64,000 nt of DNA from Symsagittifera roscoffensis (Eukaryota > Xenacoelomorpha > Acoela > Convolutidae). Numbering within the stretch: position 1 is the first letter of the stretch; every line of letters begins with the position of its first letter. Location: contig NC_087066.1 of assembly GCF_963678635.1 (NCBI RefSeq), forward strand, positions 26,999,453 to 27,063,452, read 5' to 3'. Below are positions 36,301-45,840 of the stretch, one piece after another. A model generated the notes under the pieces. The model did not search any database and was not told where the DNA came from. It saw nothing but the letters and a program-made list of their open reading frames with translations. The position numbers and the translations under genes are program-made.

Positions 36301-37407
36301 AAACGGCGTATCGCACTATATTAAAAAGAAGAACTTTTCGTAAAAAAATACTAATCATACAATTTCCATATACGGAAATTGTATGACTAGGTTTTTTTGA
36401 ATAGCGACAACAAAAAATTTTCCTAGTAATTTTGAAATTGCCCCAAGTTTTTTTCAACAGCAAATCAAATTTTGTACTCAAACAATCAAGTTCCAAAAAA
36501 AATTTTCTTGCGTGCAAAATTCATTTTTTGTGTGCATAACCTAGTTTTGGATAAACAACACTTGGACTTATTTACGTTTGTCTCGATAAATTTTTTCAAA
36601 CAGGCTAAAAACTCCTTATTTTTTTTTCTATGGCATGTTTAAGTATGCCTCCGTCCCTCCCCGCCACCTCTAAATCCGCCCCTGGTTGAAGATCTATAAA
36701 ATTTTGGAGAAAAGTTGCTGTTCGGAGGTATATGTTTTTAAGACTCTCAAAAAAACAGTAAAATTTTATGAGTGACTCTTTTATATATAGCTAACCGAAT
36801 TAGGGAGAACTGGATAGATATTTTGTCCGAGTTTACATTCATTCATTTATATGAATCCGCCTAAGATAATTATGTGCAAAGTGTTCGTGCGTTGATTTCA
36901 GCATTTTTACACTTCTCCTGAAAAAAGGCACAAACGCATTACCTAAACCGTTGCGATTTTGCTCATTAACACTAATAAACGGTTTCAAGATGTTATTTTA
37001 GTGCAATCAGCCTTGACTTTTGACATTTTTTTTCCAGTTCAATCGACCTATGAATGAGACTAAAAGACACTGACAACTTCGGACGATACTCCTCCTCTTC
37101 CGTCCTTATCCGGTAGTTTGTCTTTCCCATGAAAACAATGAGCCGCAGTCACGACACTGTACTGCGAAATGATTGTACCCCCACAAGCGAACAAATCGTT
37201 TATCCCCTTGGGATTTCCATCCTTGTCCACTGGATCTTCCGATTTTATTTCATGAGTTATATGTACAGTGACAAGTACAAAAAATCTCCTATCGCCATGA
37301 GCATCGTGGCCGCCGAAGATTCTTTTCTCCAAATCGTTACAAAGTATGTTTCTTGCGGCAAAAAACGACAGAAAAAGTACCGCAAGCAGAATTGAAAAAA
37401 GTTTCAT
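27196..37407 (-). CDS. Secreted trypsin-fold (S1) serine protease, three exons
   Basis: Exons 37407-37071, 32249-31812 and 27371-27196 join to 951 nt = 316 residues plus stop, with GT-AG introns of about 4.8 and 4.4 kb. Signal peptide MKLFSILLAVLFLSFFAA, then a short propeptide ending LEKR, cleaved before IFGG (residue 30), the counterpart of R|IVGG. Catalytic triad: His90 in TAAHC, Asp164 in NDDVAVV, Ser258 in GDSGGA, where the splice lies within the Gly after Ser. Cys75-Cys91 should form the conserved loop disulfide. The usual Cys191-Cys220 pair and the primary-specificity Asp189 are not apparent, so tryptic specificity should not be assumed. Secreted zymogen; digestive, clotting or immune role unknown. 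Introns are full of repeats. Confidence 0.92.
27430..27462 (-). repeat. Duplicated fragment of the protease exon-3 acceptor region
   Basis: About 75 bp upstream of exon 3 in gene orientation, the acceptor and first codons recur (TTTCAG-GAGGTGCCTTGATCAAA, versus TTTCAG-GCGGTGCCTTGATCAAA). Used as an acceptor it would keep GGALIK, then diverge and stop after about 18 more codons, without the C-terminal strand and helix. Confidence 0.75.
28605..29010 (+). repeat. Diverged ~60-bp minisatellite in protease intron 2
   Basis: Seven or eight imperfect units containing GATGATTTTCAT(G/T)A and TTTTGTGCACAAAAT(C/T)TTG. Copies degrade towards the right end. Confidence 0.75.
30690..31030 (+). repeat. Dispersed repeat family A, copy 6 (protease intron 2)
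   Basis: GCACTTAAAGCTCTACG, AAATGGTGCTTTTTTGACAA, CTGGATCATGAGGGAAG, and AGAAGACGATCACGTTTTTT; same orientation as the five copies in the spectraplakin introns. Confidence 0.7.
31072..31146 (+). repeat. Short minisatellite, ~24-bp unit, four copies
   Basis: ACTAGTGCAATA(C/T)TTGA-type units with small changes, followed by an AT-rich stretch. Confidence 0.75.
31812..32249 (-). CDS. Protease exon 2: catalytic Asp and Ser
   Basis: 438 nt. Starts after TTTTTCAG; reads TKITILYGDFTNPKLSDGGK, then NDDVAVVSIVLP, LLMVGFGPAG and GREGDS. The donor GTGAAA interrupts the Gly codon directly after the active-site Ser. Reading on past the donor gives a non-homologous tail, which confirms the splice. Confidence 0.92.
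32340..33085 (+). repeat. Pair of diverged direct repeats in protease intron 1
   Basis: Block 1 (about 32340-32570) and block 2 (about 32850-33085) share TCTGAAAAGGTTTT, CTATAGGACTC, ACAAACATC, GAGCATCGGTG-like and GACTCTTTT...CTCCCAC segments in the same order. Block 2 also has local ACATCGTTTATACGAACG reiterations at 32925-33000. Confidence 0.65.
33962..34133 (+). mobile_element. TIR element family C, diverged copy
   Basis: Left end GGCTTTTTCCTGTCCCTCCA, then CCTGCAAATTTTT and a GGCAAGCATATTTGCTCTTC segment that parallels the internal sequence of the copy at 34747. The right terminal repeat is eroded. Confidence 0.5.
34722..34983. repeat. TA microsatellite interrupted by a TIR element
   Basis: TATATA tracts at about 34722-34745 and 34958-34983 flank the element at 34747-34947, as if it inserted in one TA array. 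Confidence 0.7.
34747..34947 (+). mobile_element. MITE family C, intact copy (201 bp)
   Basis: Terminal inverted repeats of ~24 bp: left GGCTCTTTTTCCTTTTCCCC, right ending GGAAGGAAAAAGAGCC. No coding capacity. Related copies or ends lie at 33962, 38145-38368, 32538, 33355, 34571 and 30514. Flanking TA-rich DNA would fit a TA target, but the superfamily cannot be set from TIRs alone. Confidence 0.8.
36355..36386. repeat. Perfect 13-bp hairpin
   Basis: TCATACAATTTCC, loop ATATAC, GGAAATTGTATGA. Imperfect pairing extends outward through an A-run/T-run. Function unknown; could be the core of a fold-back element. Confidence 0.8.
36640..36684 (-). mobile_element. Solo right end of a hAT-type element
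   Basis: CTCTAAATCCGCCCCTG matches the right terminus of the MITE at 38579-39018, preceded by a C-rich stretch. No left partner was found. Confidence 0.5.
37071..37407 (-). CDS. Protease exon 1: signal peptide, activation site, catalytic His
   Basis: 337 nt, phase 1 out. Contains the hydrophobic leader, EKR|IFGGHDAHGD, CGGTIISQYSVVTAAHC and GRGGVSSEVV. Donor GTGTCT after GTTGTCA. Its last base plus AG from exon 2 makes Lys, giving the SSEVVKTKITILYGDF junction. Confidence 0.92.
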
Positions 37408-37786
37408 GGTTCGATTAGTTCGTCTTCGTGCGTTGTTGACTTTGCAATGTTACGTTGTTGAATAATATGATTTCTGGGAAAAAATGTAGTTTTTGCGGTT
37501 AAATTATACGGCGTTCATAAATTTACCGCTCGTAACCAAATTCAGTTCTTGAGGTTTTGGTGATAACTATGTTTATCACGTATCTTTGCATGCAAAATCA
37601 AAGATCAATTTTCCACCGCCAAATTGAACCAAGTGACTTTTGATTTGAGTGGTGAATGCAACCCACAAAAGGTCAGCAACACTCATAGCAAACCTTGAAA
37701 TACTAAGAGGAAAGAGTATAAGGCTAAATGCTGTTTTCTATAATGTTCTACAGCCCTTTAACAAAAAAGCTCATCGAAATTTAGTG
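37408..37786. other. Protease upstream region
   Basis: Should contain the protease promoter on the minus strand. AT-rich; no convincing TATA or initiator can be singled out. Confidence 0.35.
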
Positions 37787-38503
37787 CGTTTTGCACCCAC
37801 AGTGCAACGAATCTGATTCTGCGACCGATAACTCTCTGTTTTAATTAATAAGAAAAAAGTATGCTCTTAACAAACTGCAAGAAAAGTGTATTAATTGCAA
37901 CTCAAGTGAAAACTGATCTCGCAAGCTCTAATTGAAACGCACGTTTCTTAATCAAGTTTATAAGACGCCCGCTTCGTCTGTAAAAGAGAAAAATTGAAAA
38001 AAATTTGTAATCATGCCACGGAATTGAGCAATAGATTCTACCAGGCTGAAGATCTTGCTAAGTTTTATAAAGAATAAATATTAAACGAATGAGCCGTGTT
38101 ATCTGCAAAAATTGTCAAGGTTGAAACAATCATAATCAGGTCTAGGCTATTTTTCATTTTCCCTTCACGTTTGAATTTGAGCCTTGAAAAACGGTTATTA
38201 TGTTGTCATAATGAAATGACAGTTTACATTGTGAACGAACAATCAATTGTGAACACATTTGTTCGGCATACCCAACATCTAAAGATCACTGATTTGGCAA
38301 CAATAAGACGCAAGACAACAAGGCACATTTAAAAATTGAAATATGGGGAAAGGGATTGGAAAAGAGCCCAATTGTGCTGCAGCGCTTTAAGGTATGCAGC
38401 ATTTTGCACCCACAGTGCAACGTATCTGATTCTGCGACCGATAACTCTGTTTTAATTAATAAGAAAAAAGTATGCTCTTAACAAACTGCAAGAAAAGTGT
38501 ATT
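37787..38503 (+). repeat. Recent ~105-bp direct duplication, copies 613 bp apart
   Basis: Segments 37787-37893 and 38400-38503 are nearly identical (TTGCACCCACAGTGCAACG, TCTGATTCTGCGACCGATAA, AAAGTATGCTCTTAACAAAC). One copy has lost CT from a CTCTCT run. A family C MITE lies between them. Confidence 0.88.
38145..38368 (+). mobile_element. MITE family C, second near-complete copy
   Basis: Left GGCTATTTTTCATTTTCCCT, right ending GGATTGGAAAAGAGCC. An internal ACACATTTGTTCGGCATACC segment aligns with the copy at 34747. An open frame inside is not a gene. Confidence 0.65.
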
Positions 38504-38578
38504 AACTATTTCAGCAAATTTCCAGTACTTTTTAGACAATTTTTCATAGTGGTTGTTGATTGAAAACAGTCTATAAGT

Positions 38579-39018
38579 CAGGGGCGGATCTAGGATTTTC
38601 TCGAGAGGGGGGGGGGGCGGATTTTCAAAAAAAATTCGAAAATTTTGACGACCTTTTTTTTTTTTTTTTTAGATCAACCAAATAGAATTTTTGAGCTCTC
38701 CCAAAGCACTGGTTTGCCCCTATTTTGGCAAAATTTTCTGCGCCGCAGGCAAATGTTTGGAAAAACAGTCAAAAAAGCCGTTTTTGGGCACTTTTTGAAA
38801 AATTTTGACAAAACAAATCGCGTTTTTTTGGTGCGCGCTCCCCCTCAAAGTTAGTATATATTGGCGCCGAAGGCGCCTTTAGAAAAATTTTAGGGTCGGT
38901 CGGCCAAAAATGGATTTCTGAAAAAGTATCAAAGGGGGGACCCTTTCGGTCGGCAGGGGGTCGAATCCCTGAGGGGGGGGGGGCGTCCGCCCCCCCCCCC
39001 CCCCTAAATCCGCCCCTG
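38579..39018 (+). mobile_element. Non-autonomous hAT-type MITE (440 bp)
   Basis: Termini CAGGGGCGGATCTAGGATTT and (reverse complement of the right end) CAGGGGCGGATTTAGGGG. Flanking octamers CTATAAGT (38571-38578) and TTATAAGT (39019-39026) agree at 7 of 8 positions, as expected for an 8-bp hAT target duplication. Long G and C homopolymers just inside the termini; no transposase. Confidence 0.85.
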
Positions 39019-39634
39019 TTATAAGTGGTTTCAAAAGACTCATCTTGAAATTAGTCATAATTGAATCGGGGCGTATCGTTTTAACAGTCTGGTAATAAGT
39101 CGACACAGGAAAGGTATAAGTCAACTCAGTCTGGAGGCGAGTCGGCTAGAATCAGAAGCACAATAAATACGATCTGAATCAAATTTAGAAAAGCGAAATC
39201 CAAGAAAATTTAAGAAATTTTCGAGACGAATGCGCCACAAGTAATCTATCTTTCTTTAAAGGAGAAAAGACGTCTGAGCTGACTTTTCCATGCCTTTGAA
39301 AGTTTTTTTCTAGTTAGACAAAAATATATGCAACAGTAAAAAGTCTTTTAAGCGATATAAAAACATTCAAGCCTGAAAGTCACATTTCGGCGAAACTCGA
39401 TCTGCAGTTTTTGATAAATTATTTTTTTTGTGGTCAACAAGATCTATATTTTGTTCTTATGCAGATATCGCCAAGTAAAAAGGGTCTACTTTAGCGTTGC
39501 TGTTGACAAACTAGCATAGTGAAAATCATATTTAAGCACATGAACAGATGTGGTCAAATGTCACGCTAAATTGCCCACCTTTATCAAAAAATGCCGTTCT
39601 ACCGTGTGCTTTTAGATATGCTTGATCAGGTATG
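39019..39634. other. Intergenic, nothing recognised
   Basis: AT-rich spacer between the hAT MITE and the LTR element. No open frame of interest. Confidence 0.45.
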
Positions 39635-39718
39635 TGGTACAGTAACTGTAGCTACAGTAACCTTGAGAGGTCCATATTGTTATCTGTATACATATATACT
39701 GTTAGTATTCATTCAAGG
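39635..39718 (+). repeat. 5' LTR segment matching the 3' LTR
   Basis: TGGTACAGTAACTGTAGCTA onward. About 92% match with 45757-45839 by eye. Contains the 14-bp palindrome ACTGTAGCTACAGT at 39645-39658. A possible primer-binding site (TTGGCAGTGATAG, near 40023) would put the LTR end near 40020; this is weak. Confidence 0.75.
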
Positions 39719-40064
39719 TCATATTTTGCTAGCCTTTAACATAAGAAGACTGAGATTCAGTCTGCCATACGTAGCTACAGAACTCAATTATGCGCACTTA
39801 GCTAATGCCTAGAAAAAAACTTGAGAATTCAAACTGATCTTACGATTTGAAAATTTATCAGTTTTCAATCATAAGTATAATTATCCCTGTTGGTGTCAAA
39901 TGTGGCAGCAAGCAGAATTCTTGTCTCAAGACAACAGAACTGAAATGGGTATTCCTGTCTTCTGGAGGTCAGCAAACTCTGACCCGCCCTGGGACTTTAA
40001 AATTTGATTTGAACAATTTTTATTGGCAGTGATAGTCAAACAAAATGTAAACCCAGATTTATTA

Positions 40065-41096
40065 ATGGAGGACCCAAAACCAGTCATAGAAGTTCCAGTT
40101 CCTCAGCCAGAGACACCAAGAACAGGTGAAGATGCACAAGCAGTAACGGATCGGGAAACAAAAGATAAAATGGCGATATATAGAATTCTGCTCAAAAATG
40201 AAGAAAGAAGAGAACGAGGACCTAAAGTCGGTCACAATGTGTATTACAATGAAGCTCAAAAACGACTTGCTTCGAGACTATTCCTAGCTTTGGGCACTGA
40301 GGGTAAAAAATTTGTTCTGAAAAACCCATATATGGAGGTTTCCGAACTTGAATTTAGAGAAATGGTGATACTGACTAAAGCATCTTTTGGAAAAACGAAA
40401 AGTTTTACGTACAAGAGGTAAAAAGCGTCCTCTAGATCTCAATAAATGGAAGAAACTTTAGAATCCTTTCATGGAGCTCTAACTGCACAGGCAGCGACAG
40501 CGGAGCAAGGCACATTGGAAGAAGAACTAAGTAGAGACTTATTCATTTCGAAGATGAAAAACATAGTATTACAAGATGCACTAACATTCGAAATATCCAC
40601 ACCGGATGAAATTGTGAAACGAGCTCTAAAGTTCGAACAGAGTAAGCAAAGGACACAAAGGTTTCAAAATCACACGCTAAAACTGCAAGTGCACACGCTA
40701 AAACTGCCATCTGTCGGGTAACAAATTAAGATAAAGCAGGAACCCATTATGACAGTAGACAAAAAAGTTAAAAACAATGGACGACCGAACAAGGAACAGT
40801 ATAAACGGAAGACAAACGAAATCAAGATCAATGCAAGGTCCCTAGTAGACCATAAACCGTGTACCAGATATGGAAGAGCGTTTGTGGAGGGACGTCTCAA
40901 GAATTGTCCACTAATGGGGAAGTCATGTAAGAACTGTAGCAAATCCAACCATTTTGCTAAGATGTGCCGATCACAACAAATGAACGAAGTGACGGAAAAC
41001 ACAACAAGTTCAGACAAAGAATGTAATCTGCTTCAAAACTCTGATTATTGTGATGAGTTCGAGATTATGTCAACGGAAACTGATTACATCAAATGA
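40065..41096 (+). pseudogene. Retrotransposon gag with zinc-knuckle region, frame-broken
   Basis: First frame 40065-40421 (MEDPKPVIEVPVPQPETPRT...). A Lys-rich phrase and the LESFHGALTAQAA block continue in other frames (40422-40721), the usual gag capsid C-terminal arrangement. The nucleocapsid part at 40749-41096 has CTRYGR, then CKNCSKSNHFAKMC, a CX2CX4HX4C knuckle (the first, less regular one is degenerate). Reading requires several frame changes, so this copy is dead. Confidence 0.8.
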
Positions 41097-41214
41097 ACAT
41101 ATCGAAGATAACATTAAAAATCGGATAGAGAATAAAGATCGAAGACATCCAGGTTTGACGGATGCATAAAATATCAAGACTGATATACGCAGGCACCCTC
41201 ATTCACAAAACATA

Positions 41215-41410
41215 AAAGCATTAAAGGCGTTGGTCAGGATTGATAATCAAATTAGAAACATGAACATAGATACGGGAAGCCCGGTATCTTTCTTAAACTG
41301 GACAACGGCAAAACAAACACAGGAGGGATCCACCAAAACAAAATTCATCTCAGTGGATAGACTAAACCTGTCAGCGCAGTTTGTCGATTACAAAAACACC
41401 CAATTTTGAT
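41215..41410 (+). pseudogene. Retrotransposon aspartic protease fragment
   Basis: ALVRIDNQIRNMNIDTGSPV: an Asp-Thr-Gly active-site loop (Asp codon 41269-41271) preceded by the usual strand. The frame ends soon after. Confidence 0.75.
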
Positions 41411-41599
41411 ACTGGGAGTGTTTAAAGCAGGCATCCGATCAGCAGGATGGGAGATGAAAAGAGCTTTTTTTTACAATCACAGAACGCCGTACAAGATGCA
41501 TTCTGGGCCTGGATTTACAAGGCAAAGGGGGAAAATTGTAAGAAAATTAAGTACCAAATGCCAAAAACTGATGAGTTAATGGATGGGGAGACAAAAACC

Positions 41600-42170
41600 T
41601 AATAGCGAAAATAGGAACGCCGTATTTCACGCTGTTGGACTTGCAATAAGCACTAAATCAACTAAAGTTAACTGCTGAAACAGCTAAACAATGCATTTTA
41701 AGTATTGTAGGGGGACAAGCAACGGGGACATATAGGTTCCTTACAGGGTTCTATGGTCTAACCAACATGCGAGCAGACAGATTTTCACAAAACTATGGAT
41801 CGAACAATAAACCACTCTAGGAACCATTTTGCTTTCTGGATAATATTTTAACCATTTCAAAAGGAGACAAAAAGGAACACAAAAATTTGGATCACGAGGT
41901 AATAAAAAACTTCAGCATGAAAATTGCTGTAAAATTTTCTCAGTGCGAGTTCTTTCAAACGGAAGTGAATTGGCCGGGTCACAAATTTCTCCAAAAATAA
42001 CGAAAACGGATGTGAAACTTTTTTCGAAGGCAGCAAGTTTGACGGATAAGCACCGACCACTATTACATGATAAAAATGGGAAGAATAAACATAAATTTAT
42101 TAGGTTACCAGTAAAAAATTTTGAATGGAGGAAAAAGAATCAGAAGAAGCTGCAGCAAATAACGCTAAGA
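41600..42170 (+). pseudogene. Reverse transcriptase fragment with altered catalytic motif
   Basis: GTPYFTLLDL (first catalytic Asp), SIVGGQATGTYRFLTGFYGL, and FLDNIL in place of the usual (Y/F)LDD. Then SKGDKKEHKNLDHEVIKN and NWPGHKF. Stops at about 41647 and 41818 split the frame. The EWRKKNQKKLQQI block near 42125 corresponds to the RT connection before RNase H. Confidence 0.82.
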
Positions 42171-42939
42171 TAAACTATTTTAACCACTTGAAGGATACCC
42201 GGGTCAAATGCAAAGCCTTGGTGAAACCCTCGAACAAATAGCTGGAAGGGAGAGTGGATGCCAATTGCAATTGCATCACGCTACTTAAATGCCCCAAAAA
42301 ATAAACATTCGACTGCCAAAGTACATATCTGGGGACTATTTATCAGGATATCCAGACGGCGAAGTGTTGCCAGAATCGGCATTAGACTTGCGACATCAAT
42401 AGAAAGTTTTCACAAAGCTCTCTGTTGTTTGAGCAGCCGGCTTGACAACACAGGGGGCTCAACCGGAACGAAAAAACTCTAGACCATTCTAAACCTAAAA
42501 TCAGTCTTAGCCAAAAAAAAAGGACACATAAACCAAAATGGTTCAAAACGAACAGGGCTCGACCGGAACAAAAACGATCAAAACACACAACATTCAAAAT
42601 TGCAACAAGGCAATTTAAGCAAATTATCTCAATCAGTACAGTCGGTTAGCAAAAGTTCAGAGAAATTACAAAATGGAAAAATGGTTAAAAGCAACATGCT
42701 AGAGAAGATCAGCCCAAGTTCAGCAGAAAGAGAAGTCGACTGCGACAGCAGGAAAGAGGGGACACCAATCGTTAAAAGAGACCACACAGCAGATAGCCCA
42801 GAGGAAAGTAGCCCAGAAGCAAACGTAGTCACAGGAAGACGAATCAGTCTTTCATCTCGGAAAATCGAATTTCGTCTGGCTGAAAAGTTTGACGAAGAAG
42901 GCTTAGGAAATCTGTCAAAATTATTCGACAAGAGCTTGT

Positions 42940-43440
42940 TAGCCGAAATATTTAATACCGAGGGTACGTGGATGGACATGCTTCGCAGGGTCGTTGAAAG
43001 GAATCACCGTCATAGTTTCGAGCTTTTGGGAACATACACTAATCCACTAGGGCACCAGATGTCATTTGTTGACGACTGCATTCTTGTAGACAATCGGTTG
43101 GCGGTACCCGGGCAATTGCGCCCAGCGGTTTTAAAGCAAATCCAGCGCAGTCAGCCTGGACAAGGGGTAAGGCTGGACAATCCCATTTACTTGTGGTGGC
43201 CCCACATGCATAAGGATAAAATCAATTTGGCTGACGAATGTAGAAGCTGCACCCGCTACGGTTAAAACGCTAAAAATTTGTTTCCAAAAAATGTAGCGTA
43301 ACTGCTACCACTGCTAACGCAGCCGGGCCAAAAACTACAGCTAGATTACGTGGGACCATTCGAAGACCATAAAGGAAAAAATATGTACTTGCTAGAGGCA
43401 AAAGACCGGTACTGTACTCTAAAATTCCGTCGGTAAAAAG
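42940..43440 (+). pseudogene. Integrase zinc-binding domain and core fragment
   Basis: An open frame from 42600 to 43265 ends with LRPAVLKQIQRSQPGQ, YLWWPHMHKD and NLADECRSCTRYG, the Ty3/gypsy HHCC module with both His replaced by Gln. In the next frame, QLDYVGPFEDHKGKNMYLLE and DRYCTLKF (43342-43432) give the first Asp block of the integrase core. Nothing beyond is clear. Confidence 0.8.
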
Positions 43441-44734
43441 TACGAAATCAACTTGGGAAAAGTCTTCGATAAATTTCTTACGTACTGATATTGATACACA
43501 CGTTTTACCCGAATTGATAAGTACTGATCAATTGTCCGCTTCAAAGTTGAAGCGATGAAAACATTTTGATCCGAAAATAACAAAGAACAAAAAATCTGCC
43601 CTGTGGGGACCACCGAGGGTGTGGGTTAGTGGAGCGGACTATACAAATAATTGAAAGAAGACTATGTTTGGATAAAACTATGTCTGAGCATGAAAAATCC
43701 AGACCTTAGGTGGAGTGAGCAAAAACCACACAACGCTCTGCTTTTGAAGCTTATTCTGGACGCCTTTCAAAAACAAAGTTTAGATTTTTAAGGGACAATT
43801 TGACTCATTCAGATAAATATCACCTGGAGCGATCGGCTCTCATGGCTTCACAGTTGAAGAAACGCATTGATCAACCTGAAGATTGTGCGTGAAGGGCACA
43901 ACAGTCATGATGTGAGTCCGTTGTTTAAACAGCAAGTGCAGTCAGCCAAAGATCGAGATCGAGATCGAGCTTTAACGACTCTCCCCGAAGAAAACGCCCC
44001 ATGGAACTCCAGGTGCATTGAATTCTGCGAACGATATCAGACAGATAGTGGATGAGACTAGTACAATAAATCCGGAACTTAGAAAGAAACTTATCTACTC
44101 GTGGGAGCGCGGCTTGTTAGAGGATAAACCACCGGAGCAGTTTAGAACTTTATCATAAAACCTCCTCCGAAAAACAAAAATACAAAAATCGGAAGAGTGG
44201 GAGAACCTAAATAAACCCGTTAAGGGAGAAAGCGTTTTCAGAAAGATCTTCTACTGTCAAAACAGACGCGGGGTGATATGATGAAAGAGTGACATAGCAC
44301 AGTCTAAGGTAAACACACAATCACCAGAGAAACAGAAAGAACCAGAATAAGGCAAGAGCCCCACTACCGAAAAACCCAAAAAAATGTCAAAAGAAGACAA
44401 TCGATCCGCCGCTGGTGGAGAGCGAATCGGAAGATGAGATGCTGCATCGACAACAGAAATCAGAACAAGAAACGGCTAGAGAGCTATTTCAACCAGCCCA
44501 CCAATCGTAACATCGAAGGATACGGAGGCAGGCGGAACTCTGAACTTGGCGATAAAAAGAGCGAAGTCAAATAATCCAGGACCGATAAAAAGCATCTCAA
44601 GAACTCAACAATAGGACACACTCAAGAAGAAAGAAAAGAAAACAACGGTTCAGGAGGCAAGAAAGGCCAAAGCTGCATCAGCAGCCAGTGAGAAACAACA
44701 ATCACAAAATCAAAGCTCCACGTCAACTCCAAGC

Positions 44735-45139
44735 TTGTCGAAAGCAATTATATTAAGCTCGTCGAAATCCGAAAAGCCAGAAATAGAGAAATTGAAAGCA
44801 ATCGCTCGTCAAAAAACACCGGAGACAATCTTGGAAGCTTTTCAAATTCAGGACATGACGCCCAAAAAATGGGAGAAGCTAGCTGATCAGGTATCCATCC
44901 GAGGTGTACAAAAATTGGCAGAGAAGATCCTGACGTCAAGAGATAGAGTAGCAGAGGGGTACGAGGCAAATCGACCTAATACTCTTGCAGGTTTTTCCGA
45001 TAAGTCGAGCTGGGATGAGACTGATGGCTCCACAATGGTAAGACGAAGCGGAAGGCAAACTAAACACCAAGAACCCAGATGGTACGGAGACCCGATAAAG
45101 CATTCGGTACGCTTAGTCTGTTCAGAGGCGGTACGCTAA
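44735..45139 (+). pseudogene. Pol C-terminal tail remnant
   Basis: An Arg/Lys/Ser-rich frame ending VRRSGRQTKHQEPRWYGDPI and KHSVRLVC, a common C-terminal signature of Ty3/gypsy polyproteins. The start is arbitrary because the upstream frame is broken. Confidence 0.55.
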
Positions 45140-45690
45140 GTCTGTTCATCACAAACTTAAGCGTAGCAAACCTCGAGGCGTACCGCATAAAATTAGCATA
45201 CCAGTGGAGACTAGATTTGGCTTAATAGAAAAGCGTTTATTGAGGCAAAACTTTGTTTGTTTTGGATGTTTGTTCCTGGATTTTACTGGAACACGGAACG
45301 CAGCGTCGCCACTACCACTCCAGATTGAAGCAGTAAAAGAAGAAAAAGATGCAGCGTAACAAACTGAAAAAACTAAATAGTTAAACGATTATCTTACCGC
45401 CTTTTAAACGTTCAGAGGCGGTACGCTTAGTCTGTTCATCGCAAACTTAAGCATAGCAATCCTCGAGGCGTACCGCATAAAATTAGCATACCAGTGGAGA
45501 CTAGATTTGGTTTACTAGAAAAGCATTCATTCATGCAAAAATTTTTATGTTTGTTCCGGGATTTTACTGGAACACGGAACGCAGCGTCGTCAGTACCACT
45601 CCAGATTGAAGCAGTAAAAGAAGAGAGAGACGCAGCGTAACAAACTGAAAAAAAGTAAATAATTAAACGATTATTTTAAACTGAGTACTA
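45121..45690 (+). repeat. 290-bp tandem duplication just upstream of the 3' LTR
   Basis: Unit starting TTCAGAGGCGGTACGC at 45121 recurs at 45411. Both copies carry ACCTCGAGGCGTACCGCATA-like, ATTTTACTGGAACACGGAAC and GCAGCGTCG segments. The unit begins within the pol tail and includes non-coding 3' sequence. Confidence 0.9.
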
Positions 45691-45756
45691 AAACTCCTAT
45701 AAAAACTTAAGTTTTATACTCATGTCATTTAAAATTTATTTGCCCTCAGGGGAAGG

Positions 45757-45840
45757 TGGTGCAGTAACTGTAGCTACAGTAACCTTGAGAGGTTCATATT
45801 GTTATTTGTATACATATATTTTGTTAGCATTTATTCAAGT
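45757..45840 (+). repeat. 3' LTR segment
   Basis: TGGTGCAGTAACTGTAGCTA onward, preceded by AGGGGAAGG. Palindrome ACTGTAGCTACAGT at 45767-45780. Sequence beyond about 45840 does not match the 5' LTR. Confidence 0.72.

Larger units (their letters stand above)
39635..45840 (+). mobile_element. Decayed Ty3/gypsy-type LTR retrotransposon (~6.2 kb)
   Basis: Matching LTR segments at 39635 and 45757 enclose, in order, gag (40065 onward), a CCHC-type region, an Asp-Thr-Gly protease, RT, an integrase zinc-binding region and core, and a basic pol C-terminal tail: the Ty3/gypsy order. Frames are broken by many stops and indels, and several key residues are changed, so the copy cannot be autonomous. A purine tract (AGGGGAAGG) sits just before the 3' LTR. 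The two LTRs agree for only ~84 bp and then differ, so one end is rearranged or replaced. Confidence 0.88.

Noticed and set aside
40670-41017. Minus-strand 115-codon frame
   Set aside because: Antisense shadow of the retrotransposon gag and zinc-knuckle region.
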